Assembly (NCBI RefSeq): GCF_026016325.1
Contig: NZ_CP087203.1
Span: forward strand, 496,001 to 560,000
Length of the DNA stretch: 64,000 nt
Source of the DNA: Pseudomonas sp. B21-056
GTDB lineage: Bacteria > Pseudomonadota > Gammaproteobacteria > Pseudomonadales > Pseudomonadaceae
Direction: 5' to 3'
Within the stretch, counting starts at the first letter, position 1. The number at the start of each line of letters is the position of its first letter. A program made the translations under genes and the position numbers. The notes under the pieces were generated by a model. It did no database searches and was not told the DNA's origin. It was given only the letters and a program-made list of their open reading frames with translations. Positions 17,474 through 27,089 of the stretch are shown here, piece after piece.

Positions 17474-18244
17474 ATGCGGCGCGTGGTATTCAATCAGAAA
17501 GGTGGCGTGGGCAAGTCCAGCATCGCCTGCAATCTGGCGGCGGTCAGCGCCAGCGAAGGGTATCGCACGTTGTTGGTGGACCTGGACGCACAGGCCAACT
17601 CCACTCAATACCTGACCGGTCTCACCGGCGACGATATCCCCATGGGCATTGCCGACTTCTTCAAGCAGACCCTGTCGTCCGGGCCCTTTTCGAAGAAGAA
17701 CAAGGTCGATATCTACGAAACGCCATTCGACAACCTGCATGTCATCACCGCCACTGCCGAGCTGACGGACCTGCAGCCCAAGCTTGAGGCCAAGCACAAG
17801 ATCAACAAGCTGCGCAAATTGCTCGAAGAGCTGGACGAAGATTACGATCGGATTTACCTGGATACCCCGCCGGCCCTGAACTTCTATGCGGTTTCAGCGT
17901 TGATTGCGGCAGATCGGGTGTTGATCCCCTTCGATTGCGACAGTTTCTCTCGTCAGGCGCTGTACGGCCTGCTGGCGGAAATCGAAGAGCTCAAGGAGGA
18001 TCATAACGACGGCCTGGAGATCGAAGGCATCGTGGTCAACCAATTCCAGGCCAGGGCCAGCCTGCCGCAGCAGATGCTCGATGAACTGATCGCCGAGGGC
18101 TTGCCGGTGTTGCCGGTGTACCTGAGCAGTTCGGTGCGTATGCGCGAATCCCATCAGGCCAGCCTGCCGCTGATTCACCTGGACGCGCGGCACAAGCTGA
18201 CCCAGCAGTTCGTGGAGTTGCATGGGTTGCTGGAAAATGCCTGA
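17474..18244 (+). CDS. ParA/MinD-family ATPase, orphan (no ParB beside it)
   Basis: A 256-residue deviant-Walker ATPase. The Walker A motif is KGGVGKSS at residues 9-16, with the signature lysine preceding GGVGKS. The A' motif is VDLDAQANSTQYL and the Walker B-like strand is IYLDTPPALNFY. Such proteins position DNA or protein cargo on the nucleoid or membrane. The chromosomal ParA of Pseudomonas lies next to parB near the origin, whereas this copy has no parB neighbour, so its cargo is unknown. The ATG at 17474 follows GGAGG with 7-bp spacing. Confidence 0.88.
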   Translation: MRRVVFNQKGGVGKSSIACNLAAVSASEGYRTLLVDLDAQANSTQYLTGLTGDDIPMGIADFFKQTLSSGPFSKKNKVDIYETPFDNLHVITATAELTDLQPKLEAKHKINKLRKLLEELDEDYDRIYLDTPPALNFYAVSALIAADRVLIPFDCDSFSRQALYGLLAEIEELKEDHNDGLEIEGIVVNQFQARASLPQQMLDELIAEGLPVLPVYLSSSVRMRESHQASLPLIHLDARHKLTQQFVELHGLLENA

Positions 18245-18265
18245 CTGAATAGGCTCAGTCGCCCA

Positions 18266-18354
18266 TGTGGGAGCGAGTTTGCTCGCGATAGCGGATTGAC
18301 AGGCAACCTCGATGTTGAATGTGCCTGCGCATCGCGAGCAGGCTCGCTCCCACA
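18266..18354. repeat. REPIN (TGTGGGAGCGAG class)
   Basis: A REP unit beginning TGTGGGAGCGAGTTTGCTCG at 18266 is followed by its inverted partner ending in GCTCGCTCCCACA at 18354. The pair flanks about 35 bp of unrelated spacer and lies between the convergent parA-like and trxC genes, a typical REPIN position. Confidence 0.9.
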
Positions 18355-18364
18355 ATGGCCTGGC

Positions 18365-18799
18365 TCAGATCCCCTGGCTGCGCAACCAGCTCATCAGTTG
18401 CGGCAAGGGCAACGCGCCGCTCTGGCGCGCGACCTCCTTGCCATCCCTGAACAGGATCAGGCTGGGAATCGAGCGAATCCCCAGTTGCGCCGACAGCTGC
18501 GGATTGGCTTCGCTGTCGAGTTTGGCCAGCCGGCATTTGCCGGTCAGTTGCGTGGCGGCCTGTTCGAACACCGGCGCAAAGGATTTGCAGGGCCCGCACC
18601 AGTCTGCCCACACATCCACCAGCAACGGCAGGTCGCCCTTGATCTGGCTGGCGTAATCACCCTGTTTGAGCTCGAACGGCTTGTCCAATAGCACCGGGGC
18701 CTTGCAACGCCCGCACTTGGGCTGGTCGCCCAAACGTTCGGCAGGTATGCGATTGAGCCCGTTGCAATGGGGGCAGGGGATCAGCATCGACTCAGGCAT
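18365..18799 (-). CDS. trxC: Thioredoxin 2 (TrxC) with N-terminal zinc ribbon
   Basis: A 144-residue cytoplasmic disulfide reductase. Cys9, Cys12, Cys29 and Cys32 form the N-terminal zinc-binding pairs that distinguish TrxC from TrxA. The thioredoxin active site WCGPC is at residues 67-71, followed by the cis-Pro region SIPSLILF. E. coli TrxC is part of the oxidative-stress response. The ATG at 18799 is favoured over a TTG twelve bases upstream because a GGAG lies six bases before it. Confidence 0.93.
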   Translation of the reverse strand: MPESMLIPCPHCNGLNRIPAERLGDQPKCGRCKAPVLLDKPFELKQGDYASQIKGDLPLLVDVWADWCGPCKSFAPVFEQAATQLTGKCRLAKLDSEANPQLSAQLGIRSIPSLILFRDGKEVARQSGALPLPQLMSWLRSQGI

Positions 18800-18945
18800 G
18801 GTGGTCTCCAAAAGACAGTCATGACCCTGATCTGGTGTCGCCGAGGCGGTTTATCAAGGTTGCCATTCATCAGATGCGCCGCACTGAAGGCCCCTGGCGG
18901 CCTCAAAAAACCACAACGCATCTGTTCGCAACCCATGGAGGTCCC

Positions 18946-19224
18946 ATGCGCCATCCTCGAGAACCTGTCACTCGCGCCCCGCAGGACAACCCCAACGACG
19001 ACGGCTGGGTACTCGGCACCGCCGGTCGCGACGAAGACCCGAATGCCGCCCCCGCCTATGCAATTGATCGCCGCCATGAACTGGATGAACTGACCCCCGA
19101 AGATTCCCGCGGTATGCCCGGCTACCCCGAGAAAAAACCGCCGGCCAAACCGACTGACAAGGACGCCGCCGAGACTGAGCCGGGAATCGAAACGCCTGAG
19201 CAGGGGAACGATAAGGTTGGGTGA
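18946..19224 (+). CDS. Small hydrophilic protein of unknown function
   Basis: A 92-residue protein that is strongly polar and rich in Asp, Glu and Pro. It has no signal peptide, membrane segment or recognised domain, and the composition suggests an intrinsically disordered protein. The GGAGG at 18937-18941 lies four bases before the ATG. I know of similar uncharacterised short proteins in Pseudomonas but cannot assign a role. It is divergent from trxC, with 146 bp between the starts. Confidence 0.65.
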   Translation: MRHPREPVTRAPQDNPNDDGWVLGTAGRDEDPNAAPAYAIDRRHELDELTPEDSRGMPGYPEKKPPAKPTDKDAAETEPGIETPEQGNDKVG

Positions 19225-19324
19225 ATAGGGACTTTCATATCCACTCACATTTTTAACCGAAGCTTCAAGCTCTGGATAACTAGGCTGAACGAGGCGGCAG
19301 AGAGCCGTCTGTCTGTTCGGCTCT

Positions 19325-19380
19325 ATCGCAATTTGCGATGCGCCGCATGTGTGTTTAACTCTTCCATAGCAAAATGCGAT
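19325..19380. promoter_or_regulatory. Two operator-like palindromes upstream of higBA
   Basis: ATCGCAATTTGCGAT at 19325-19339 is a perfect palindrome with 7-bp arms and one central base. ATAGCAAAATGCGAT at 19366-19380 matches the same pattern with one mismatch per arm. The centres are 41 bp apart, about four helical turns. The second ends immediately before the AAGGA ribosome-binding site of the toxin gene. This fits a pair of HigA antitoxin operators that represses the operon. Confidence 0.65.
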
Positions 19381-19391
19381 AAGGACATTGC

Positions 19392-19688
19392 GTGCACGTG
19401 ATCACTGAGAAGCGCATCTGGGAAGCAAAGGAGAAGTGGTCACGCTCAGCCGGCGCATTGGATCAATGGTATCGGCTGATCGAGCGCAACAATCCGTCGG
19501 ACTTCGCGGCGATGAAGTCCATTTTTCCCGCTACCGATAAAGTCGGCCCGCTGAATGTGTTCGATATAGGTGGGAACAAGTTGCGACTGATCGCTGTGGT
19601 TCGATACCGGCCTCAGCGCTTGTATATCAAATGTGTGCTGGATCATCAGGAATATGACAGAGGCATGTGGAAGGAGGAAAAGGGATGA
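19392..19688 (+). CDS. higB: HigB-family type II toxin (RelE-superfamily mRNA interferase)
   Basis: A 98-residue toxin with the HigB signature MHVITEKRIWEAKEKW at the N-terminus, then FDIGGNKLRLIAVVRYRPQ and the C-terminal VLDHQEYDRG. It closely parallels E. coli HigB (MHLITQKAL..., VFNVGGNELRVVAMVFF). It would cleave mRNA at the ribosome. The start is GTG at 19392, with AAGGA six bases before it. The stop overlaps the antitoxin ATG by 4 bp; toxin before antitoxin is the normal hig order. Confidence 0.92.
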   Translation: MHVITEKRIWEAKEKWSRSAGALDQWYRLIERNNPSDFAAMKSIFPATDKVGPLNVFDIGGNKLRLIAVVRYRPQRLYIKCVLDHQEYDRGMWKEEKG

Positions 19689-20086
19689 GTGCACTGATAG
19701 AACAAGTGGCCGCTCATTGGGAGTTTGTGTCGCCTCTGCTGCGCAAACCCAGGAACGAAGAGGATTACGACCGGCTGGCCGGTGCTCTTGATGAGTTATT
19801 GGAGTGGGTGGGTGAAGACGAGGCGCATCCGTTGATGAGTCTGGTGGACATCATTGGAGAATGGATCGAGGCTTGGGACCATCAGCACCGGCCCATGCCC
19901 AAGGCGAGCGGCGTCGAAGCGCTTCGTTATCTGATGCGCGAGCACGGCATGAGCCAGAGTGACTTACCGGGTGTCGGCACCCAATCGGTGGTATCGGAAA
20001 TATTAGGTGGCAAGCGTCAGCTCAACTTGAGACAGGTCCGCTGGTTGGCTGAGCGTTTCGGAGTGTCTGTCGAGACCTTCATCTGA
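19685..20086 (+). CDS. higA: HigA-family antitoxin with C-terminal HTH
   Basis: A 133-residue antitoxin. Residues 1 to about 75 are acidic and presumably bind the toxin. The C-terminal part is an XRE-type helix-turn-helix (MSQSDLPGVGTQSVVSEILGG, then LNLRQVRWLAERFGVS). The ATG at 19685 overlaps the toxin stop (ATGA) and follows AAGGAGG with 7-bp spacing. It should neutralise HigB and repress the operon through the two palindromes upstream of higB. Confidence 0.92.
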   Translation: MSALIEQVAAHWEFVSPLLRKPRNEEDYDRLAGALDELLEWVGEDEAHPLMSLVDIIGEWIEAWDHQHRPMPKASGVEALRYLMREHGMSQSDLPGVGTQSVVSEILGGKRQLNLRQVRWLAERFGVSVETFI

Positions 20087-20144
20087 TGGTCTCGCCACAA
20101 CGGAGCATGTTTGGCTGGAGGCCGATTCCAGTCAGTGGGCTGTG

Positions 20145-21644
<1,500 letters not shown>

Positions 21645-24600
21645 TCAGTCGAGTGTGTCTTGCGGCGGCTCTGGCACCGGCTTGATGCTGGCTACGGTCG
21701 AGGGCACGGGCGTGAGGGTTTTCTTGTCGGGCTCGGCGGGCACCAGCTTGTATTCCTGGCCGCTCAGGTTCTTCAGGTAGATTTCCATCTGCCGGAAGGA
21801 GATGTTGATGTGCTCCTTCTTGAACTCACGGTTGATGAAGCGGTTGATCTCGTCCAGCACCGGGTTGCGGTCGCCAAGATCGCGCACATGCATGCGCAAC
21901 TCATGGTCCAGGGTGCTCTCCCCGAAGTTCAGGAAGTACACTATCGGTTCCGGCTCCTTCAGCACCCGCGGGTTGTCGCGGGCGGCCTTGAGCAGCAGTT
22001 CGCGGACCCGATCCAGGTCCGAGCCGTAGTCCACGCCGAGCTTCAGGGTCACCCGGGTGACGGTGTCGGTCAACGACCAGTTGATCAGTTGCCCGGTGAT
22101 GAAGGTCTTGTTCGGGACAATGATGTCCTTGCGGTCGAAGTCGGTGATGGTGGTCGCGCGGATGCGGATCTTGCTGACCGTGCCCGACAGGTTGCCGATA
22201 GTGATGGTGTCGCCGATCCGTACCGGACGCTCGAACAGGATCATGATCCCGGAAATGAAGTTGGCGAAGATCTCCTGCATGCCGAAGCCAAGGCCCACGG
22301 AGAGCGCGGCCACCAACCATTGCAACTTGTCCCAGCTCACGCCCAGGGTGGACAGGGTGGTGACGAAGCCGACGCCGGCGATCACATAGGACAGCAGCGT
22401 GGTGGTGGCGTAGGCGCTGCCTTGGGCCAGGTTCAGTTTCGACAGCACGAACACTTCCAGCAAACCCGGCAGGTTGCGCGCCAGGGCGAAGGTGATGCCG
22501 ATGATGATCAGCGCCCCAAGCAAGTCGCCGATGCTGATGGGCACCATGCTCATGTTGACGCCGGTGCCGCTGGTGTATTCGTAGAGGGTCACGTTGTCCA
22601 GGTACGAGAACACGCTGATCAGGTCCGACCAGACCCAGTACAGCGCGGCGATGAAGCCGCCCAGCAGGGCCAGGCGGATCAGGCGCAGGGACTGCTCGTT
22701 GACCTTCTCGATATCCAGGGTCGGCTCCTCGACCACCGCTTCGCCATCCCCGGCTTCCTTGGCCGCCTGGCGCTTGGCCAGGGCGCGCTGGTAGGCCAGG
22801 CGCCGGGCCGCAACCGACAGGCCGCGCACGAAGGTGGCCTCGATCACCAGCCAGAACATCAGCAGGTACAGGGTATTGATCAAACGGTCACTGAGCTTCA
22901 GCGCGGTGTAGTAGTAGCCGAAGCACACTGCCACGAACAGCGCGATGGGCAGCGCGGTAAAAATCACCCCGACGGCCTTGCGGAACAGCGAGGCATTGCG
23001 GTGTGTCGGGCTGCTCAGCAGCAGGCGGCTGAGCAGCCAGGCCATCAAGGCATAGCAGGTCAGTACCACCGGCATGCCCAGCACGTCGTCGGCCAGGGTC
23101 GCGGGCTGCAATTCGGCCACGGCCACTACGGCCACCAGCGCCAGCACCACCAGCCCGAGCCGACGGATCCAGCCCTGGAGGAATTCGACCTGGGGTTTCT
23201 CCCAGCGGAAGTGCAACTCGGCCACGCCGCCGGGTGCCAGGATGCGATAGGCGGTATAGAACACCAGCCAGGCCTGGCCGATCTGCAGTAAGGCCGCGCC
23301 AAGGTTGGCGTTCTGGCCGCGGGCGTCGATCTGCAAGGCAAAACCGCACAAGGCCAGCCCCAGGGCTACCGGCATCGCCAACAGGATGTTGATCAGGATC
23401 GCCTGGGGCGTGTGCCACTGGCTGTCGCGCTTGAAGTGACCCACGTCCTGGTGAACCTTGTTCAGCCGGGCGTAGAGGTGCTTGCGCCGCCACAGCAGTG
23501 CACCGATCAGCAAGGCCAGGGGCAGGAACAGCAGCGGCCGCTGTGTCAGGCCATCGGCCAGCTCACTGAGACTCGAAGCCCAGGGCAACGAGTCGACCTG
23601 TTTTTCCAGGCGCGTCGGCACCGCACGCATCCATTCGAAATCCAGCGGTTTGTTGCTGGGAATCCAGAACATCTGTTCTTCGAGGGTCGCCCGCAGGTTT
23701 TGCGCGGTGCTGAGCAATTGCTTCTGGTTGAGCTGCAGGGTGATGGATTCGTTGAGGACCGCGCTCAATTCGCGGCTCAGGCGCTCCAGCAGGTCGATAC
23801 GGGTCAGGGCCAGGTCCAGCAACGTCTTGCGCAACTGCGGGGTGGCTTGTTCCGACGGCTGGGACGCCAACAGGCTGTCCACGTAGGCACTCGGGTTGTT
23901 CAGCAGCTCGCGTTGCTGGCTGACCTCGAACTGGTACAGGCGGATGTCGGCGATCTGGTCGGCGAGGTTCTGGTCCAGCTTCAGGCGCGGCAGGGTCTGG
24001 CGCTGCTTGTAGAGGATCTTGGAGAGCAACAGGCTGCCTTTGAGCACGCTGATCTGCTCGTCCAGGGCCGCGTCGGTCTGGGTGACGCTGTCCAGCAGTT
24101 GCTTGGTCTGCAGGTTCTGCTGGGTCACTTCGTTGAGGCGGTCGGTACTCTTGAGCAGGTAGTCGGAGAGCTTCAGGTTGGTCGCGCTTTCGGTTGCCAG
24201 CAAGCTGCTGCCGCCGGCCTTCTGGGCTTCGATGGACTGCTGGGTCACCGTCTCCTGGGATTGGGCCAGGCGTTTCTGGTTGATCAGGTTCTGCAGGTCC
24301 TGGATTTCCTGCTCCGTGCGGGCAATCTTTTCCATCAACAGGTCGTGCTGACCATTGCCCAGGTCCTGCAACTGGCTGTTGCCGGCCAGTTCCTGGCGAC
24401 GCAACGGAATCAGCGCGTTGAGGGCCGCCAGTTCGGCGTTGAGCTGGTCGCGCTGTTCGGCGCTCAGGGCTTTGCCCGCGTCTCGGCCGGCCTTGAGGGT
24501 GGTATTGATCTGCTGGATGCGGGTCTGGCTGCTGGCGATTTCGGCCTGGGCGCGCTCGGGGCGGGTCTGGGCGGTGATGATCAGGCTGTTGGCATCGGCG

Positions 24601-25007
24601 AGGGCTTTTTGCAGGGCACCCTGCTGTGTGGAGCGCTCCGTCAGCATCTGCTCGAGCTGGGGAATCGGCAGGTTGGCGTAGCGCTGTGCCACCGGTAGCA
24701 CGGCGGTGTTCTTGAGCCGCGCCAGCTCACGCTGGTTCTCGATGTTCTGTTTCGGCGCGCTGGCCAATTGTTGCTTGAGGGCGAGCAGTTTCTGCTCGTA
24801 GTCGGCCTTGCTGGTGAGCTGGGCCAGGGTGTCTTGCAATACCGCTTGCAAGGCTTTCTGGTCGGCTTCCGGCAATTTTCGGTCGGCGATCTTGTCCAGG
24901 CTGGCCTGCACCGAGTCGCTCGTGGGCGGTTCAGCAGCTTGCAGCGTGCAGACGGAAAGACTCAGGCCCAGCAGGGCGATGGCGAAAAAGGAGCGCAGGG
25001 TAGGCAT
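21645..25007 (-). CDS. mscK: MscK/KefA-type mechanosensitive channel
   Basis: A 1,120-residue channel of the large MscS family. It has a signal peptide (MPTLRSFFAIALLGLSLSVC...AAE) and a long coiled-coil periplasmic domain to about residue 490, rich in Gln and Leu heptads. About ten membrane helices follow to residue ~870. The MscS pore and beta domain come next (SVGLGFGMQEIFANFISGIMI and PVRIGDTITIGNLSGTV), then a cytoplasmic C-terminus. It releases solutes on membrane tension; E. coli MscK is also K+-dependent. A K+/H+ antiporter gene lies directly upstream on the same strand. Confidence 0.92.
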   Translation of the reverse strand: MPTLRSFFAIALLGLSLSVCTLQAAEPPTSDSVQASLDKIADRKLPEADQKALQAVLQDTLAQLTSKADYEQKLLALKQQLASAPKQNIENQRELARLKNTAVLPVAQRYANLPIPQLEQMLTERSTQQGALQKALADANSLIITAQTRPERAQAEIASSQTRIQQINTTLKAGRDAGKALSAEQRDQLNAELAALNALIPLRRQELAGNSQLQDLGNGQHDLLMEKIARTEQEIQDLQNLINQKRLAQSQETVTQQSIEAQKAGGSSLLATESATNLKLSDYLLKSTDRLNEVTQQNLQTKQLLDSVTQTDAALDEQISVLKGSLLLSKILYKQRQTLPRLKLDQNLADQIADIRLYQFEVSQQRELLNNPSAYVDSLLASQPSEQATPQLRKTLLDLALTRIDLLERLSRELSAVLNESITLQLNQKQLLSTAQNLRATLEEQMFWIPSNKPLDFEWMRAVPTRLEKQVDSLPWASSLSELADGLTQRPLLFLPLALLIGALLWRRKHLYARLNKVHQDVGHFKRDSQWHTPQAILINILLAMPVALGLALCGFALQIDARGQNANLGAALLQIGQAWLVFYTAYRILAPGGVAELHFRWEKPQVEFLQGWIRRLGLVVLALVAVVAVAELQPATLADDVLGMPVVLTCYALMAWLLSRLLLSSPTHRNASLFRKAVGVIFTALPIALFVAVCFGYYYTALKLSDRLINTLYLLMFWLVIEATFVRGLSVAARRLAYQRALAKRQAAKEAGDGEAVVEEPTLDIEKVNEQSLRLIRLALLGGFIAALYWVWSDLISVFSYLDNVTLYEYTSGTGVNMSMVPISIGDLLGALIIIGITFALARNLPGLLEVFVLSKLNLAQGSAYATTTLLSYVIAGVGFVTTLSTLGVSWDKLQWLVAALSVGLGFGMQEIFANFISGIMILFERPVRIGDTITIGNLSGTVSKIRIRATTITDFDRKDIIVPNKTFITGQLINWSLTDTVTRVTLKLGVDYGSDLDRVRELLLKAARDNPRVLKEPEPIVYFLNFGESTLDHELRMHVRDLGDRNPVLDEINRFINREFKKEHINISFRQMEIYLKNLSGQEYKLVPAEPDKKTLTPVPSTVASIKPVPEPPQDTLD

Positions 25008-25043
25008 AGAGACCGGACGAGCAAATTAAAGAATGGGAGCAGT

Positions 25044-26786
25044 TTAGAGGAACAAGCCGGGACCCGGGCGACTTCCTTCGGGGAATCTGACGCCCACTTT
25101 GCCGATCTTGTTCCCGTCCATGACCGCGACGGTCCACAAGGTGTTGTTCCAGTCCACCTGGTCGCCGACCACCGGCGCGCCACCGACTTTCTGGGCAATG
25201 AAGCGGCCCAGGGACATGTCCGGATCGATGCCGTCCAGTTGCAGGCCGTACAGCGCTGCAACCGCGGCCAGCTGGGCGTCGCCTTCGAGTACGAAGTCGC
25301 CGAAAAAACGCAGATCCAGGCCCCGTTGTGGTGCCTGGCTGAAGAGTTTTCCAAGGGCCGGCAGGTCATGTTCATGACCGATTACACAGAGCAGATCGTC
25401 GGTTTCCAGCACCGTACTACCCGACGGATGGAGCAGTTGCTGGCCCCGAAACAGCGCCGCGATACGGGTGCCATCGGGCATTTTCAGGTCTCGCAGGGGC
25501 GAGCCGATGCACCACTTTTCCGCCCCGAGGCGATAAATGAACAGCTCCCACTCGCTGGTGACATGAACCTCCAGCGCCGCCCGGGAAATCGGCAAGGGTT
25601 CCGGCGGGACCGTGACGTGCAGCAACTTGGCCACCCAGGGCAGACTCGTGCCCTGGACCAGCAGCGACACCAGCACGATAAAGAACGCCAGGTTGAAATA
25701 GAGCTGGGCATGGGGCAGGCCGGCCATCAGCGGGAACACCGCCAGGATGATCGGCACCGCGCCACGCAGGCCGACCCAGGAGATGAAGGCTTTCTCGCGA
25801 CCATGGAAGGCCTTGAAGGGCAGCAGGCCGACAATGACCGACAAGGGCCGTGCGAACAGGATCATCCACAACGCCAGGCCCAGGGCGGGCAGGGCGATCG
25901 GCAGCAGGTCATGGGGCGTGACCAGCAGCCCCAGCACCAGGAACATGCCGATCTGCGCCAGCCAGGCCATGCCATCGAGCATGTGCAGGATGCCGTGGCG
26001 ACTGCGCACCGGACGATTGCCGATGACCAGGCCGCACAGGTACACCGCCAGGAAGCCGCTGCCGTGCAGGGCGTTGGTCAGGGCGAACACGGCCAGGCCG
26101 CCGCTGATGACGAGGATCGGGTAAAGACCGTTGGCCAGGTTGATGCGGTTGACCAGTTGCAACATCAGCCAGCCACCACCTAGGCCCAGCACCGCACCAA
26201 TGCCGAACTCACGCACCAGATGCCCCACCAGGCTCCATTCCAGGTCGGTCTGGCCGCTGGCGAGCATGCCGATCAAGGTCACGGTCAGGAACACCGCCAT
26301 GGGGTCGTTGCTGCCGGACTCGATCTCGAGGCTGGCGCTGACCCGTTCGTTCAGGCCTTTACCGCCCAGCAGCGAGAACACCGCCGCGGCATCGGTCGAG
26401 CCGACAATGGCGCCGATCAGCAGGCCCTGGATCAGGTTCAGATTGAACAGCCACGCCGCCGCCAGGCCGGTCAGCCCGGTAGTGATCAACACCCCGACCG
26501 TCGCCAGCGACAGTGCCGGCCACAAGGCCACGCGGAAACTCGAGACCCGCGTACGCAAGCCACCGTCCAGCAGGATGACGGCGAGAGCGAGGTTACCGAC
26601 CAGATAGGCCGTGGCGTAGTTGTCGAAAAGAATACCGGCGCCGTCGACACCGGCGACCATGCCCACGGCCAGGATGATCACCAGGATCGGGATGCCCAGG
26701 CGCGACGAAAGAGAACTGACCAGGATGCTCGCACCCACCAGCAACGCGCCGATCAAGAACAGGCTGTTGATGGTCGTCGCAGTCAA
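25044..26786 (-). CDS. cvrA: K+/H+ antiporter, NhaP2/CvrA family (CPA1)
   Basis: A 580-residue transporter with about 12 membrane helices to residue ~400 ([52 protein letters not shown]) and a soluble C-terminal TrkA_C/RCK-like domain. The acidic SND motif is the expected ion-binding site. It exports K+ in exchange for H+. An in-frame ATG lies at 26831, but I chose the TTG at 26786 ([16 protein letters not shown]) because GGAG lies upstream of it and the family N-terminus begins exactly there. It lies 36 bp upstream of mscK. Confidence 0.88.
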   Translation of the reverse strand: MTATTINSLFLIGALLVGASILVSSLSSRLGIPILVIILAVGMVAGVDGAGILFDNYATAYLVGNLALAVILLDGGLRTRVSSFRVALWPALSLATVGVLITTGLTGLAAAWLFNLNLIQGLLIGAIVGSTDAAAVFSLLGGKGLNERVSASLEIESGSNDPMAVFLTVTLIGMLASGQTDLEWSLVGHLVREFGIGAVLGLGGGWLMLQLVNRINLANGLYPILVISGGLAVFALTNALHGSGFLAVYLCGLVIGNRPVRSRHGILHMLDGMAWLAQIGMFLVLGLLVTPHDLLPIALPALGLALWMILFARPLSVIVGLLPFKAFHGREKAFISWVGLRGAVPIILAVFPLMAGLPHAQLYFNLAFFIVLVSLLVQGTSLPWVAKLLHVTVPPEPLPISRAALEVHVTSEWELFIYRLGAEKWCIGSPLRDLKMPDGTRIAALFRGQQLLHPSGSTVLETDDLLCVIGHEHDLPALGKLFSQAPQRGLDLRFFGDFVLEGDAQLAAVAALYGLQLDGIDPDMSLGRFIAQKVGGAPVVGDQVDWNNTLWTVAVMDGNKIGKVGVRFPEGSRPGPGLFL

Positions 26787-27022
26787 AGGCAGTACTCCGG
26801 AAAAACTGAAAGACGGGCACGGACTGACCATGCAGTCTGCGTGCCAGCGATTCTAACCTGTTGAAATGTGATGCTGTCAAAAAAGCTTTTGGCTGCTCGG
26901 CATCTCTGACCGTTTCGCAGGAAACTTCCGGCTTTGCACAGAAACCTTTCTTACCTTCGTACCGGAGGCGCCTGATTTTGAAAAAGCGATTCCAACAATA
27001 TCCTCAGTGCTCAAATATTCAA

Positions 27023-27051
27023 TTGACGAAAAAAAGATGGCTACCTAACAT
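27023..27051 (+). promoter_or_regulatory. Candidate sigma70 promoter of the two-partner secretion operon
   Basis: The -35 hexamer TTGACG (27023-27028) is followed by a 17-bp A-rich spacer and the -10 hexamer TAACAT (27046-27051). Transcription would start about 30 bp before the ATG at 27090. The surrounding 300-bp gap is AT-rich compared with the genes on both sides, and I see nothing else in it. Confidence 0.5.
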
Positions 27052-27089
27052 CGCGCCGTTTTTTGGAGGTCATTTCCGAGGGATCGAAC

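Noticed and set aside
20087..20144. Possible terminator after higA
   Set aside because: No stem longer than a few base pairs and no T-run could be found in the 58 bp before the convergent selO stop.
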